A stretch of DNA of 64,000 bases from Phocaeicola_A sp045647865 (GCA_045647865.1 JAZRMW010000001.1:1-64000), one strand, 5' to 3'. Shown: positions 17,823-28,178, numbered from the stretch's first letter. Program-made: numbers and translations. The notes: generated by a model not told the origin, from the letters alone.

Positions 17823-19091
17823 ATGTTATACTACTTATTCAAATATTTGGAACAAATGGAAGTGCCAGGCGCACGAATGATGGGATATGTATCGTTCCGT
17901 TCACTAATGGCCGTCATCTTAGCACTTCTCATTTCTGCCATTTTCGGTGAATATTTCATCCGATTACTGAAACGGAAACAAATAACCGAGACACAGCGCG
18001 ATGCCAGCATCGACCCTTTTGGGGTTGAAAAGAAAGGGGTTCCCTCCATGGGAGGTGTTATCATCATTGTCGCCATCTTAATTCCCTGCCTGTTACTTGG
18101 AAAGTTAGAAAACATCTACATGCAACTGATGTTGATAACAACTGTATGGTTGGGTGCTTTAGGATTTGCAGACGACTACATCAAAATCTTCCACCATAAC
18201 AAAGAAGGATTACAAGGAAAATTCAAGATTGTAGGACAAGTTGGATTAGGTCTTATCGTAGGATTGACTTTATACCTCAGCCCCAATGTCGTCATTCGGG
18301 AAAATGTGGAGGTGAACCGCCAAGGCGAACAGACAGAAGTCGTACACAAAGTGGAAAATCAAAAATCTACCAAAACAACTATACCTTTCTTCAAGAACAA
18401 CAACCTAGACTATGCAGATTTAGTCGGATTCATGGGCGAACATGCACAAACTGCCGGATGGGTATTATTCGTCATCGTTACCATTTTTGTAGTGACTGCA
18501 GTATCAAATGGTGCCAACCTTAATGACGGTATGGATGGCATGGCAGCAGGAAACTCGGCTATCATAGGTGTCACATTAGGTATATTAGCCTACGTATCAA
18601 GCCATACCAACTATGCCAGCTATCTGAACATCATGTATATACCTGGCAGTGAAGAGATGGTAATATTCATTTGTGCCTTTATCGGTGCACTCATCGGATT
18701 CTTATGGTATAATGCATTTCCTGCACAAGTCTTTATGGGAGATACAGGAAGCCTTACTATCGGAGGAATCATCGCAGTATTTGCCATCATCATCCACAAG
18801 GAGCTACTCATCCCCATCCTGTGCGGAGTCTTTCTCGTAGAAAATCTTAGTGTCATACTACAAGTGAAATACTTCCAAAGCGGGAAGAAAAAAGGACGCA
18901 AACAACGGATATTCAAACGAACACCTATACATGACCATTTTCGTACACTACCTACAATGCTCGATCCCGAGTGTCGTTATATCATAAAGAAACCAGATGC
19001 AGTGTTTCATGAATCGAAAATAACAGTCAGATTTTGGATTGTCACCATCATGTTGGCAGCCATAACAATCATCACCCTGAAAATGAGATAA
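17823..19091 (+). CDS. mraY: Phospho-MurNAc-pentapeptide transferase
   Basis: This polytopic inner-membrane enzyme makes lipid I from UDP-MurNAc-pentapeptide and undecaprenyl phosphate. It has about ten membrane spans and the family motifs SMGGV (about 77), LGFADDYIK (about 114-122, catalytic aspartates), NDGMDGMAAG (about 234) and the C-terminal FKRTPIHDHF (about 367). At 422 residues it exceeds E. coli MraY (360). The excess is mainly an insert of about 45 hydrophilic residues (about 155-205, including NRQGEQTEVVHKVENQ) in a predicted periplasmic loop, a feature of Bacteroidetes versions. Confidence 0.97.
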   Translation: MLYYLFKYLEQMEVPGARMMGYVSFRSLMAVILALLISAIFGEYFIRLLKRKQITETQRDASIDPFGVEKKGVPSMGGVIIIVAILIPCLLLGKLENIYMQLMLITTVWLGALGFADDYIKIFHHNKEGLQGKFKIVGQVGLGLIVGLTLYLSPNVVIRENVEVNRQGEQTEVVHKVENQKSTKTTIPFFKNNNLDYADLVGFMGEHAQTAGWVLFVIVTIFVVTAVSNGANLNDGMDGMAAGNSAIIGVTLGILAYVSSHTNYASYLNIMYIPGSEEMVIFICAFIGALIGFLWYNAFPAQVFMGDTGSLTIGGIIAVFAIIIHKELLIPILCGVFLVENLSVILQVKYFQSGKKKGRKQRIFKRTPIHDHFRTLPTMLDPECRYIIKKPDAVFHESKITVRFWIVTIMLAAITIITLKMR

Positions 19092-19182
19092 TGACTAAAA
19101 AGTGATGAGCTACCAATTACAAGTATCCATGTGACACTGGTAAGTTCGCAACTTATAACTATTATAAATGACAACACATACA

Positions 19183-20517
19183 ATGAAAAAACGTATCGTT
19201 ATACTTGGAGCCGGAGAGAGTGGAGCCGGTGCTGCCGTTTTAGCCAAAGTCAAAGGAATGGACACCTTCGTAAGCGACACGGCATCCATCAAACCACAAT
19301 ATAAAGAATTAATGGACCACTATGGTATTCCTTGGGAAGAAGGCAAACATACGGAAGAACTTATATTGAATGCCGATGAAATCGTCAAGAGCCCAGGTAT
19401 TCCTTCTGATGCACCAATGGTAAAGAAGGTTAGAGAACAAGGAATCCCTGTCATCTCAGAAATAGAGTTTGCCGGACGTTATACAGATGCCAAAATGATA
19501 TGTATTACAGGTAGTAACGGAAAAACGACGACAACATCGCTCATTTACCATATATTCAAGAGTGCCGGACTAAACGTAGGATTAGCAGGAAATATCGGCA
19601 AAAGTTTAGCATTGCAGGTTGCTGAAGAGAACTATGATTATTACATCATAGAGCTAAGCAGTTTCCAGTTGGACAACATGTACAATTTCCGGGCAAACAT
19701 CGCCGTACTGATGAATATAACTCCTGATCATCTGGATCGATACGGAGGAGAAATGCAAAACTACGTGGATGCCAAATTCCGTATTTTACAAAATCAAACA
19801 GAGGATGACGCCTTTGTTTTTTGGAATGACGACCCTGTCATCCGACAAGAATTGGAGAAATATGGCATTCATGCACAACTTTTTCCTTTCGCATTGGTCA
19901 AAGAAAAAGGATTGGCAGCCTATTTGGAACAAGAGGAACTGCATTTCAGTGAACCGGCCGGATTCAATATGGAACAAGAAGAGTTGGCTCTTACCGGAGT
20001 CCATAATCTCTACAACTCCATGGCAGCAGGAATCTCTGCGAAATTAGCAGGCATACGCAAAGAGGATATACGTCGAGCATTAGGAACATTCCAAGGTGTT
20101 GAACACCGTTTGGAGCGAGTATGTCGCGTACGCGGTGTAGAATACATCAATGATTCCAAAGCCACAAATGTCAATTCATGTTGGTATGCTCTACAAAGTA
20201 TGAAAACTCCCACCATTCTGATTCTTGGTGGGAAAGACAAAGGCAATGACTACACTGAGATACTCGACTTGGTAAAGGAAAAATGCAAAGGTCTCGTTTA
20301 CCTGGGATTACACAACGAAAAATTGCACAATTTCTTTGATTCGTTAGGATTACCTGTTGCTGATGTACAAAGCATGAAAGATGCAGTAGAAGCCGCCAGT
20401 CACATGGCAGAAGCAGGAGATACTGTACTATTGAGTCCATGTTGTGCCAGTTTCGACCTCTTCAACAGTTATGAAGACAGAGGCAAACAGTTCAAAGACT
20501 GTGTAAGAAAACTCTAA
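19183..20517 (+). CDS. murD: UDP-MurNAc-L-alanine:D-glutamate ligase
   Basis: This cytosolic Mur ligase adds D-glutamate to UDP-MurNAc-L-Ala. It has an N-terminal Rossmann motif ILGAGESGAG (residues 5-14), the ATP loop ITGSNGKTTTTSL (about 107-119) and MNITPDHLDRYGG (about 172). I chose ATG 19183, which gives MKKRIVILG as in homologues; ATG 19168 adds five residues and cannot be excluded. Length is 444 residues. It follows mraY after a 91-nt gap without a visible terminator. Confidence 0.96.
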   Translation: MKKRIVILGAGESGAGAAVLAKVKGMDTFVSDTASIKPQYKELMDHYGIPWEEGKHTEELILNADEIVKSPGIPSDAPMVKKVREQGIPVISEIEFAGRYTDAKMICITGSNGKTTTTSLIYHIFKSAGLNVGLAGNIGKSLALQVAEENYDYYIIELSSFQLDNMYNFRANIAVLMNITPDHLDRYGGEMQNYVDAKFRILQNQTEDDAFVFWNDDPVIRQELEKYGIHAQLFPFALVKEKGLAAYLEQEELHFSEPAGFNMEQEELALTGVHNLYNSMAAGISAKLAGIRKEDIRRALGTFQGVEHRLERVCRVRGVEYINDSKATNVNSCWYALQSMKTPTILILGGKDKGNDYTEILDLVKEKCKGLVYLGLHNEKLHNFFDSLGLPVADVQSMKDAVEAASHMAEAGDTVLLSPCCASFDLFNSYEDRGKQFKDCVRKL

Positions 20518-20588
20518 TGCACCGAATGGTGAGCAACAAACGTAATCCATACAAAACACGTCACCCGCATAACTTAAATAAATGATAT

Positions 20589-21866
20589 ATGGACTTATTA
20601 AAATCTCTTTTTAAGGGCGATAAGGTCATCTGGGTTGTATTCTTGATGCTGTGTTTGATATCAGTAATTGAGGTATTCAGTGCTGCCAGTACGCTCACTT
20701 ATAAAAGCGGAAATTTTTTGGCTCCCATATCAACACACTGTACATACATGATGTTAGGAGCAGGAGTTGTACTTCTTGTACATAAAATACCCTGCAAATG
20801 GTTTAGACTAATCCCCGTACTGACCCTTCCTACAGCTATTGTATTGTTAATTATAGCCATGTTTTTCGTAGAAAAAGTGAATGCTGCCGGACGGTGGATT
20901 CCCATATTTGGCATTCAATTCCAACCTTCTGAGTTAGGAAAAATGGCAGTAATTACATCTACAGCCCTTATTCTGTCTATGATGCAAGGTGAACATAGGG
21001 CACATCCCAAGGCCTTCAAATACATCTTATGGATTACAGGAATCATATGTGCACTTATCGCTCCCGAGAACTTTTCAACGGCAGGAATGCTATTTGGCGT
21101 GACTGTATTAATGATGTACATAGGTCGCGTATCATTGAGGCAAATAGGAAAGATGTTGGGCCTTATTGCTTTGGTCATAGGAGTATCAGGTGCCGCATTG
21201 TTTATCACCCCCAATGAAGTTTTGGATGAGATACCAGGTCTGCATCGTGCTGTGACATGGAAAAACCGACTGGCAGAATTCGGCAACGGAGCCGATGTTT
21301 CCCCTCAAGACTATGATATTGACAAGAATGCACAAGTGGCACATGCCAACATAGCGATAGCAACAAGTCATCTAATTGGCAAGATGCCGGGAAATTCAGT
21401 AGAACGGGATTTCTTGTCGCAAGCATTCTCAGACTTCATCTACGCTATCATTATTGAGGAATTGGGACTGATAGGAGGAGGTTTTGTAGCACTACTTTAC
21501 ATCATTCTATTGCTGAGGGTCGGTCGCATTGCGGGTCAATGTGACAAAAAATACCTGTCGCTACTTATCATGGGACTGGCATTACTACTCGTAAGCCAAG
21601 CCTTGTTGAATATGATGGTAGCAGTAGGACTATTCCCTGTAACCGGCCAACCTTTACCACTAATCAGTAAAGGAGGAACTTCCACACTTATCAACTGTGC
21701 ATACATCGGAATCATTCTTAGTGTAAGCCGATACGTAGATGCTTCTAAAAAGGAAAAAATCAATTCAGAGGAAAATGACTTTAAGGTGAATCAAGACCTA
21801 CAAGAAATTGAGAATTCGGAAGAAATAGAGGAACCCATACAAACAGTTCCCATTTCCTGTCCTTGA
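20589..21866 (+). CDS. ftsW: Cell division glycosyltransferase FtsW (SEDS family)
   Basis: This 425-residue SEDS protein has about ten membrane segments. It polymerises lipid II at the septum together with FtsI. SEDS hallmarks are AAGRWIPIFGIQFQPSELGK at about 98-117, SDFIYAIIIEELGLIGGG at about 280 and QPLPLISKGGTS at about 355. A hydrophilic acidic C-terminal tail of about 40 residues follows the last span. It lies between murD and murG, the standard order. Confidence 0.96.
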   Translation: MDLLKSLFKGDKVIWVVFLMLCLISVIEVFSAASTLTYKSGNFLAPISTHCTYMMLGAGVVLLVHKIPCKWFRLIPVLTLPTAIVLLIIAMFFVEKVNAAGRWIPIFGIQFQPSELGKMAVITSTALILSMMQGEHRAHPKAFKYILWITGIICALIAPENFSTAGMLFGVTVLMMYIGRVSLRQIGKMLGLIALVIGVSGAALFITPNEVLDEIPGLHRAVTWKNRLAEFGNGADVSPQDYDIDKNAQVAHANIAIATSHLIGKMPGNSVERDFLSQAFSDFIYAIIIEELGLIGGGFVALLYIILLLRVGRIAGQCDKKYLSLLIMGLALLLVSQALLNMMVAVGLFPVTGQPLPLISKGGTSTLINCAYIGIILSVSRYVDASKKEKINSEENDFKVNQDLQEIENSEEIEEPIQTVPISCP

Positions 21867-21896
21867 AAATACAAAAACCCATAAATGCATCAATCA

Positions 21897-23030
21897 ATGA
21901 AGAAAGACAGCATTAGAATAATCATCAGCGGCGGCGGAACAGGTGGCCATATATTTCCTGCAATAGCAATAGCCGGTGCCTTGAAGAAAAAATTTCCCAA
22001 GGTAGAAATTCTGTTCGTTGGAGCCGAAGGACGCATGGAGATGCAACGTGTCCCAGCAGCAGGTTACAAAATAGAAGGTTTACCCATTTGCGGATTGGAC
22101 AGAAAGAACCTTCTAAAGAATTTTGCTGTACTATTCAAATTCGTAAAAAGCGGATGGATGGCACGGAATATCATCAAGGAATTCCGTCCACACGTTGCTG
22201 TAGGAGTAGGAGGATATGCCAGTGGACCGACATTGAAAGTTGCATCCATGATGGGAATCCCCACTCTGATACAAGAGCAGAATTCTTACGCCGGTGTAAC
22301 AAACAAGATGTTGGCCAAAGGAGCACATCGCATTTGTGTCGCATACGAAGGGATGGAACGCTTCTTCCCCAAAGCCAAAATAATGCTTACCGGTAATCCC
22401 ATCCGCCAAGGATTAGCAGAGAATAATATCACACGGGAAGAAGGCATCAAAGCATTCGGATTGGATCCGGAAAAACGAACTATACTTATTGTTGGGGGCA
22501 GTTTGGGTGCACGCACTATGAACGAAAGCATTCTGAAACATTTAGACAAAGTGGCAGAATCAAATGTCCAGTTCATTTGGCAAACAGGGAAATACTACCA
22601 CAAAGAAATTCTGGAACGACTGAACCGGCATAAGAATATACCAACACTGTATGTCACCGACTTTATTTCACGAATGGATGAAGCGTATGCCGCTGCAGAT
22701 CTTGTCATCTCTCGCGCAGGGGCCGGTTCCATCTCAGAGTTTTGTGTGTTGAAGAAACCTGTTATTTTGGTTCCATCACCCAATGTGGCAGAAGACCATC
22801 AAACCCAAAATGCATTGGCTTTAGTGAACAAACAGGCTGCGCTCTATATCAAAGATGCCGAAGCACCAGACATTTTGATTGACAAAGCAATCGAAACTGT
22901 TGCTGATACTAACTTATTGGAAGAACTAAGCCATAATATCACGACAATGGCATTCACCAATTCTGCCGAAGTAATTGCAGATGAGGTGTATAATTTGGCA
23001 AAAAAGTACAAGGAAACAAATGGTCAGTAA
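21897..23030 (+). CDS. murG: UDP-GlcNAc:lipid I N-acetylglucosaminyltransferase
   Basis: This peripheral inner-membrane GT28 enzyme converts lipid I to lipid II. The glycine-rich loop SGGGTGGHIFPAIAIAG lies at the N-terminus. Further motifs are GVGGYASGP (about 98), QEQNSYAGVTNK (about 124) and the donor-site region SRAGAGSISE (about 277). ATG 21897 is preferred because the protein then begins MKKDSIRIIISGG; ATG 21885 would add four residues. The downstream murC starts 19 nt after the stop. Confidence 0.96.
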   Translation: MKKDSIRIIISGGGTGGHIFPAIAIAGALKKKFPKVEILFVGAEGRMEMQRVPAAGYKIEGLPICGLDRKNLLKNFAVLFKFVKSGWMARNIIKEFRPHVAVGVGGYASGPTLKVASMMGIPTLIQEQNSYAGVTNKMLAKGAHRICVAYEGMERFFPKAKIMLTGNPIRQGLAENNITREEGIKAFGLDPEKRTILIVGGSLGARTMNESILKHLDKVAESNVQFIWQTGKYYHKEILERLNRHKNIPTLYVTDFISRMDEAYAAADLVISRAGAGSISEFCVLKKPVILVPSPNVAEDHQTQNALALVNKQAALYIKDAEAPDILIDKAIETVADTNLLEELSHNITTMAFTNSAEVIADEVYNLAKKYKETNGQ

Positions 23031-23049
23031 AATAATAGTAGATAATAAG

Positions 23050-24435
23050 ATGGATGCAAAAGAAATCAAAGCAGTATATTTCGTAGGTGCAGGAGGAATC
23101 GGAATGAGTGCCATTGCACGCTATTTTTTGTCACAAGGAAAAGTTGTGGCCGGCTATGATCGTACACCCAGTACACTGACTGCCAACCTTATTGAAGAAG
23201 GAGCATTGATACATTATGAGGAAGACATCGAACTGATTCCCTCAGCCTGCAAAGAGAAAGAAAGCACGCTGGTGGTTTATACCCCTGCCATTCCTCAAGA
23301 CCATCAAGAACTGACATGGTTCAAGCAAAATGGCTTTGAGATTCAAAAACGCGCCCAGGTTTTAGGAACCATCACCAACAGAGCCAAAGCACTGTGCATC
23401 GCTGGAACACACGGCAAAACAACCACCAGCACCATGTTGGCTCATCTGATGAACCAGACAGCTAATGGATGCAACGCGTTTTTGGGAGGAATAGCCAAGA
23501 ATTATGGGACCAATCACATCCTCTCTGAGAAAAGCCCATGGGTAGTTATCGAAGCCGATGAATTCGACCGGTCATTCCATCATCTGTCTCCTTATATCAC
23601 TGCCATCACCAGTACTGACCCCGACCACCTGGATATCTATGGCACTAAAGAAGCCTATCTGGAAAGTTTCAACCACTACTCTTCACTCATCCAACCAGGT
23701 GGATCACTGGTCATACATGAAGGGTTGGAAATGACTCCACGCTTACAGGAAGGAGTAAACTGCTACACCTATGCCCGCCATAGTGGTGATTTCCATGCTC
23801 AAAACATCCGTATCGGAGGTGGAGAGATTATCTTTGACTTCATCTCCCCATTTGGCAACATCCAAGACATCACATTGGGAGTTCCCGTCAGCATCAACAT
23901 CGACAATAGTATTGCAGCTATGGCTATAGCCCAATTGGCAGGAGCCAAAGAAGAAGAAATCAAGCAAGCGATGGCCACATTCCGTGGAGTGGACCGCCGT
24001 TTCGATTTCCATCTGAAAACCCCAGCCAAAGCATTCATCAGCGATTATGCCCACCATCCGGCAGAGATTCGTCAAAGTGCACTTTCCATCCGGGAGTTGT
24101 ATCAGGACAAACGCATCACCGCTATCTTCCAACCCCATTTGTATAGCCGGACCAAAGACTTTTACCGCGATTTCGCTAATAGTCTTTCACTCTTCGATGA
24201 GATTATTTTGACCGATATCTATCCCGCTCGTGAACTTCCTATTCCTGGAGTGACAAGCCAACTGATTGCAGACAATCTGAAACCCGGTGTCACATGTACA
24301 TTATGCCACAAGGAAGAGGTTCCTGAAATTATCCGTCATCGATGCAACGAGATTGAAATACTCGTATCCCTCGGCGCCGGAGATTTGGAGAATTATGCAG
24401 AAGCACTCACAGAGATTATGCAAGGTAAAGAGTAA
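23050..24435 (+). CDS. murC: UDP-N-acetylmuramate:L-alanine ligase
   Basis: This cytosolic Mur ligase adds L-alanine, the first stem-peptide residue, to UDP-MurNAc. It has the N-terminal GAGGIGMSAIAR nucleotide motif (about residues 12-23), the ATP loop IAGTHGKTTTSTML (about 117-130), DPDHLDIYG (about 194) and DYAHHPAEI (about 332). ATG 23050 gives a 461-residue protein that aligns with the family start; an earlier in-frame ATG at 22975 would overlap murG by 56 nt and add residues without counterpart. Confidence 0.96.
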   Translation: MDAKEIKAVYFVGAGGIGMSAIARYFLSQGKVVAGYDRTPSTLTANLIEEGALIHYEEDIELIPSACKEKESTLVVYTPAIPQDHQELTWFKQNGFEIQKRAQVLGTITNRAKALCIAGTHGKTTTSTMLAHLMNQTANGCNAFLGGIAKNYGTNHILSEKSPWVVIEADEFDRSFHHLSPYITAITSTDPDHLDIYGTKEAYLESFNHYSSLIQPGGSLVIHEGLEMTPRLQEGVNCYTYARHSGDFHAQNIRIGGGEIIFDFISPFGNIQDITLGVPVSINIDNSIAAMAIAQLAGAKEEEIKQAMATFRGVDRRFDFHLKTPAKAFISDYAHHPAEIRQSALSIRELYQDKRITAIFQPHLYSRTKDFYRDFANSLSLFDEIILTDIYPARELPIPGVTSQLIADNLKPGVTCTLCHKEEVPEIIRHRCNEIEILVSLGAGDLENYAEALTEIMQGKE

Positions 24436-24475
24436 ATCATAGCCTGTAAGTCAACAAATCATAGTCCATAAATAT

Positions 24476-25204
24476 ATGAAACGTATTCTATCAATAGCAG
24501 TCATGCTTCTTGTTACGGCTTATTTGGCCGTAGCTTTCACTTGGATAAGTCGTCCTGCAGAAGGAGGTCTGTGCCATGGAGTGAAAGTGATTATGGAAGA
24601 CAGCGCCCAAAGCTGTTTCGTCACTTCAGCCAAAATCACAGCCCTACTGAAGCAGAACCGCCTATATCCTATCGGGAATCCTATTGACAGCATCCGATGC
24701 AGAGACATTGAAAATGTATTGGAGAAAAATACGTTTATCGAAAGCGCTGAATGTTATAAGACTCCCTTGGGTGACTTGTGCATCAGTATCCGGCAACGTA
24801 TTCCCATCTTACGCGTTATGCCCACAGGCAGTATCGGTTACTACATCGATAGCAAGGGCCAAACCATGCCTCAAGGAAACCATGCAGCCCACCTGCCCGT
24901 CGCTACCGGACATATTGATAAAAAAATGGCTGAAGGAACCTTATTCCACATGGCCCAACTGCTTCATGAAGATTCCTTCTGGAGCCGACAAGTGGAACAG
25001 ATAAACGTAACAGATGAAGGCGATTTGGAACTTGTCCCCCGCGTTGGAGACCATATCCTGTTCCTTGGAAAGCCCGTACGTATAGAAGAGAAATTGAACC
25101 GCATCCGTACATTCTATACCAAAGGACTCAGTCGCGTCGGTTGGAACAAATATTCACGCATCAGTGTCGAGTTCGAAAACCAAGTGATATGCAAGAGAAA
25201 ATAG
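24476..25204 (+). CDS. ftsQ: Cell division protein FtsQ
   Basis: This 242-residue bitopic protein has a short N-terminus, one membrane span (about residues 4-23) and a periplasmic POTRA-like segment (roughly 30-110, ending DLCISIRQRIPILRVMPTG) followed by the beta domain. FtsQ scaffolds the divisome between early and late proteins. Identification rests on topology, the IRQRxPILRV pattern and its position between murC and ftsA. Confidence 0.92.
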   Translation: MKRILSIAVMLLVTAYLAVAFTWISRPAEGGLCHGVKVIMEDSAQSCFVTSAKITALLKQNRLYPIGNPIDSIRCRDIENVLEKNTFIESAECYKTPLGDLCISIRQRIPILRVMPTGSIGYYIDSKGQTMPQGNHAAHLPVATGHIDKKMAEGTLFHMAQLLHEDSFWSRQVEQINVTDEGDLELVPRVGDHILFLGKPVRIEEKLNRIRTFYTKGLSRVGWNKYSRISVEFENQVICKRK

Positions 25205-25242
25205 GATTACTGATAAACTTTGAATTTTACACATAAATATAT

Positions 25243-26742
25243 ATGGCAACAACAACAAATTTCATGGTAGCCATTGAGCTCGGCTCCACCCGCATCACAG
25301 GTGTTGCTGGACAAAAATCCTCTGATGGCGGTCTCACCATACTGGCTTTTGCCAGCGAAGATGCTTCAGTCTGCATCCGTAAAGGCACAGTCTTCAATAT
25401 CGACAAGGCTGCCCAAGCCATCACTTCCATCATCAACAAGCTGGAAGCCACACTGGATGCAACCATAGCAAAAGTCTATGTCGGTATCAGCGGACAATCC
25501 ATACGTACCGTCAAGAATTCTGTCACACGCCAATTCGATGGAGAAATCCGTATAACTACCGAAATAGTGGATCAACTGATTGCAGCCAGCCGAAGTACAC
25601 AAATGCCCGGACACGAAATTCTTCAAGTCATTCCACAGGAATATCGTGTAGGAACCGGACTCCAAGCAGACCCTGTCGGTGTCATTACCAGCCACATTGA
25701 AGGACGCTTCCTCCATGTCATTGCCCGTGCAGGCTTGAAGCGTAACATTGATGAATGTTTTACCCTGGCAAAAACCCGTATTGCGGGTTACTTCACTGCG
25801 CCTATCGAAATGGCCCGTATTACGGCTACCGATACAGAATTGCGTACCGGATGTGCCCTTGTTGACTTCGGTGCAGAAACCACCACCCTACAAGTTTACA
25901 AGGATCATCTCCTGCGCCACCTCGTCGTACTCCCATTGGGTAGCAACAACATCACCAAAGATATCTGCCACCTCAACATTGAAGAGGCTGATGCCGAAGA
26001 GTTGAAAATCAAATATGCATCCGCCTATACTGAATTCGACGAAACCACCTCGAACGCTCCAGATCGTACATACACTTTCGGAACCGATGCTACCTCTACC
26101 ATCTCCGAACGTACACTCGGTGAAATCACCGAAGCCCGCATGGAAGAGATTATCGTCAACCTATGGCATCAAATCCAGTTGTCAGGATATGAAGACAAAC
26201 TCATGTCTGGTTTCATCGCTACTGGCGGAGGTTCGCACATCGCTCAGCTCCAGACAGCTATCCAGAAGAAAACGGGTATTGAGAAGTTCCGCCATGCCAC
26301 CTATATCATACCTCATGTGGAAAGCGTAACCCCCGAACTATTGGTAAGAAACAGCCGTACATGCACGCTGTTGGGATTGCTATATAGCGCACGCGAAAAT
26401 TGTCGCGAACAGACCCCACCACGCGACCTCTTTACGGAAGAAACAAGCCAGACTGAAGCCGAACAATTGCAAAAGGAACAAGAACTTGATCGCCAGAAGG
26501 CCGAAGCCGCACGCATAGCTCAGGAAGAAGAGGCTGCACGCGCTGCCGAAGCTGCACGCATCGCACAAGAAAAAGCCGAACAAGAGGCTGCTCTCCGTCG
26601 GGAAGAAGAAGAACGATTGGAAGCCGAACGACGTGCCAAAGCAGCAGAAGAGAAACGCATCCGTCGTGAAAAAAGCCTTTGGGGGCAACTCCAGAAATGG
26701 GGAAAGAAACTGGCTGAAGACATTGTGAATGGAGACGAATAA
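25243..26742 (+). CDS. ftsA: Cell division protein FtsA with long charged C-terminal extension
   Basis: This is the actin-like membrane tether of the Z ring. The ATPase core (about residues 1-400) has phosphate-1 motif AIELGSTRITG (about 10), DFGAETTTLQVY (about 208) and ATGGGSHI (about 326). At 499 residues it exceeds E. coli FtsA by about 80. The extra part (about 403-480) is an E/A/R-rich coiled coil with tandem EEAARAAEAARIAQ-type units. It is followed by a terminal amphipathic helix, SLWGQLQKWGKKLAEDI, that probably binds the membrane. The coiled coil would lengthen the tether between filament and membrane; that effect is inference. Confidence 0.95.
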   Translation: MATTTNFMVAIELGSTRITGVAGQKSSDGGLTILAFASEDASVCIRKGTVFNIDKAAQAITSIINKLEATLDATIAKVYVGISGQSIRTVKNSVTRQFDGEIRITTEIVDQLIAASRSTQMPGHEILQVIPQEYRVGTGLQADPVGVITSHIEGRFLHVIARAGLKRNIDECFTLAKTRIAGYFTAPIEMARITATDTELRTGCALVDFGAETTTLQVYKDHLLRHLVVLPLGSNNITKDICHLNIEEADAEELKIKYASAYTEFDETTSNAPDRTYTFGTDATSTISERTLGEITEARMEEIIVNLWHQIQLSGYEDKLMSGFIATGGGSHIAQLQTAIQKKTGIEKFRHATYIIPHVESVTPELLVRNSRTCTLLGLLYSARENCREQTPPRDLFTEETSQTEAEQLQKEQELDRQKAEAARIAQEEEAARAAEAARIAQEKAEQEAALRREEEERLEAERRAKAAEEKRIRREKSLWGQLQKWGKKLAEDIVNGDE

Positions 26743-26773
26743 CATCAAGCTACTGACCTCTAAGAATATAATC

Positions 26774-26792
26774 GGTACATGCAAATTGTACC
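26774..26792. repeat. Short inverted repeat between ftsA and ftsZ
   Basis: GGTACA and TGTACC flank seven bases, and ATGCAAAT recurs just downstream at 26792. The 78-nt spacer is a low-complexity run of such words. It is too weak for a terminator, so ftsA-ftsZ read-through is likely. Confidence 0.45.
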
Positions 26793-26820
26793 ATGCAAAT
26801 CGTAAATTGTAAATGTAATT

Positions 26821-28176
26821 ATGGAAGATAACAACCTTCTCCCCATCAATATCCCGACGGCCGACCCACACATCATCAAAGTCATTGGTGTAGGTGGTGG
26901 CGGTAGCAATGCCGTTAAGAATATGTATCGCGAAGGCATCCACGATGTAACCTTCGTACTCTGCAATACCGACCGACAAGCTTTGGCCTCATCCGATATA
27001 CCTATCAAGATACAACTCGGACGCGAAACAACCAAAGGACTTGGTGCAGGCAACGACCCCGAAGTGGCCCGCCAAGCAGCCGAAGAAAGCATCGATGACA
27101 TCCGTGCCCTATTCCAAGATGATACACAAATGGTATTCATCACCGCAGGCATGGGTGGAGGTACAGGCACAGGAGCGGCACCCGTCGTGGCACGCATCGC
27201 CAAGGAGATGGACATCCTCACCGTAGGTATCGTCACTATCCCCTTCAAGTTTGAGCGCCAACGCAAGATTGTACAGGCTCTCAAGGGCGTTGAAGCCATT
27301 GCCAAACACGTTGATGCCCTACTCGTCATCAACAACGAACGCCTGCTTGCGACCTACCCCAACCTACCCGTCAAGGAAGGTTTCCGCATGGTGGACGAAA
27401 CCCTTACGGTAGCTACCCGTAGCATTGCCGAAATCATCACCGTAGAGGGTATCATGAACCTCGACTTCCGCGATGTAAGCAAAATCCTCAAGGATGGAGG
27501 TGTAGCCATCATGGCTACAGGTATGGGTGTAGGTGAACGCCGACTCGAGGCCGCCATACGCGATGCCCTCAACTCCCCTCTCCTGAACGACAACGATATC
27601 TATAATTCACGCAAAATCCTCTTCAACATCTACCAATCGGCCAAAAAACCACTCATTGTAGAAGAATTCGAAGAGTTGAACCGTTTTATGGAACAGTTTG
27701 AGTCCAACGACATCGAGGTCATCTGGGGAGTAGCCGATTCGCCCAATCTGGACGAAGAGGTCAAAATCACCATCCTTGCTTCAGGCTTCGGCATGGGAAA
27801 CATTCCCGGTATGGACGAAGCCATCCGCCAACGTCGCCAGCAACAGAATGCCATCAGCGAACGCGAACGCATCGATCGCGAAGAACAAGAGCGACAAATG
27901 GTTGAGAAATTCTACGGACATTCCAAACTGGATCAGAAACGTGTCGTACGAAGCTTCATTCTGCAGGATGCCGACCTTGACAATGATGCCCTTATCTCTT
28001 CCCTTGAATCCTCGCCCACATGGAAGCGTACATCAGCCGGACTTTCCGACCTCGAGGCATCTGCCCGTGCCGCGGCAGAAACGAGTGAAGAAACCCGAAA
28101 TTCCAATGAAGAGGGGAAAAACGAAGAAGGATTATCCGTTGGACACGACAAATCCAATGGCATTATTACATTTTAA
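26821..28176 (+). CDS. ftsZ: Cell division protein FtsZ
   Basis: This tubulin-like GTPase forms the Z ring. Nucleotide-binding motifs are GVGGGGSNAV at about residues 21-30, the tubulin signature GGGTGTGAAP at about 111-120 and the T7-type NLDFRDV near 216. After the core (about residue 330) comes a charged helical linker and a short C-terminal peptide, GIITF, similar to the GVISF-type end of other Bacteroides FtsZ proteins and unlike the E. coli tail. It is the last gene of the cluster, with a long palindrome immediately after it. Confidence 0.97.
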   Translation: MEDNNLLPINIPTADPHIIKVIGVGGGGSNAVKNMYREGIHDVTFVLCNTDRQALASSDIPIKIQLGRETTKGLGAGNDPEVARQAAEESIDDIRALFQDDTQMVFITAGMGGGTGTGAAPVVARIAKEMDILTVGIVTIPFKFERQRKIVQALKGVEAIAKHVDALLVINNERLLATYPNLPVKEGFRMVDETLTVATRSIAEIITVEGIMNLDFRDVSKILKDGGVAIMATGMGVGERRLEAAIRDALNSPLLNDNDIYNSRKILFNIYQSAKKPLIVEEFEELNRFMEQFESNDIEVIWGVADSPNLDEEVKITILASGFGMGNIPGMDEAIRQRRQQQNAISERERIDREEQERQMVEKFYGHSKLDQKRVVRSFILQDADLDNDALISSLESSPTWKRTSAGLSDLEASARAAAETSEETRNSNEEGKNEEGLSVGHDKSNGIITF

Positions 28177-28178
28177 GA

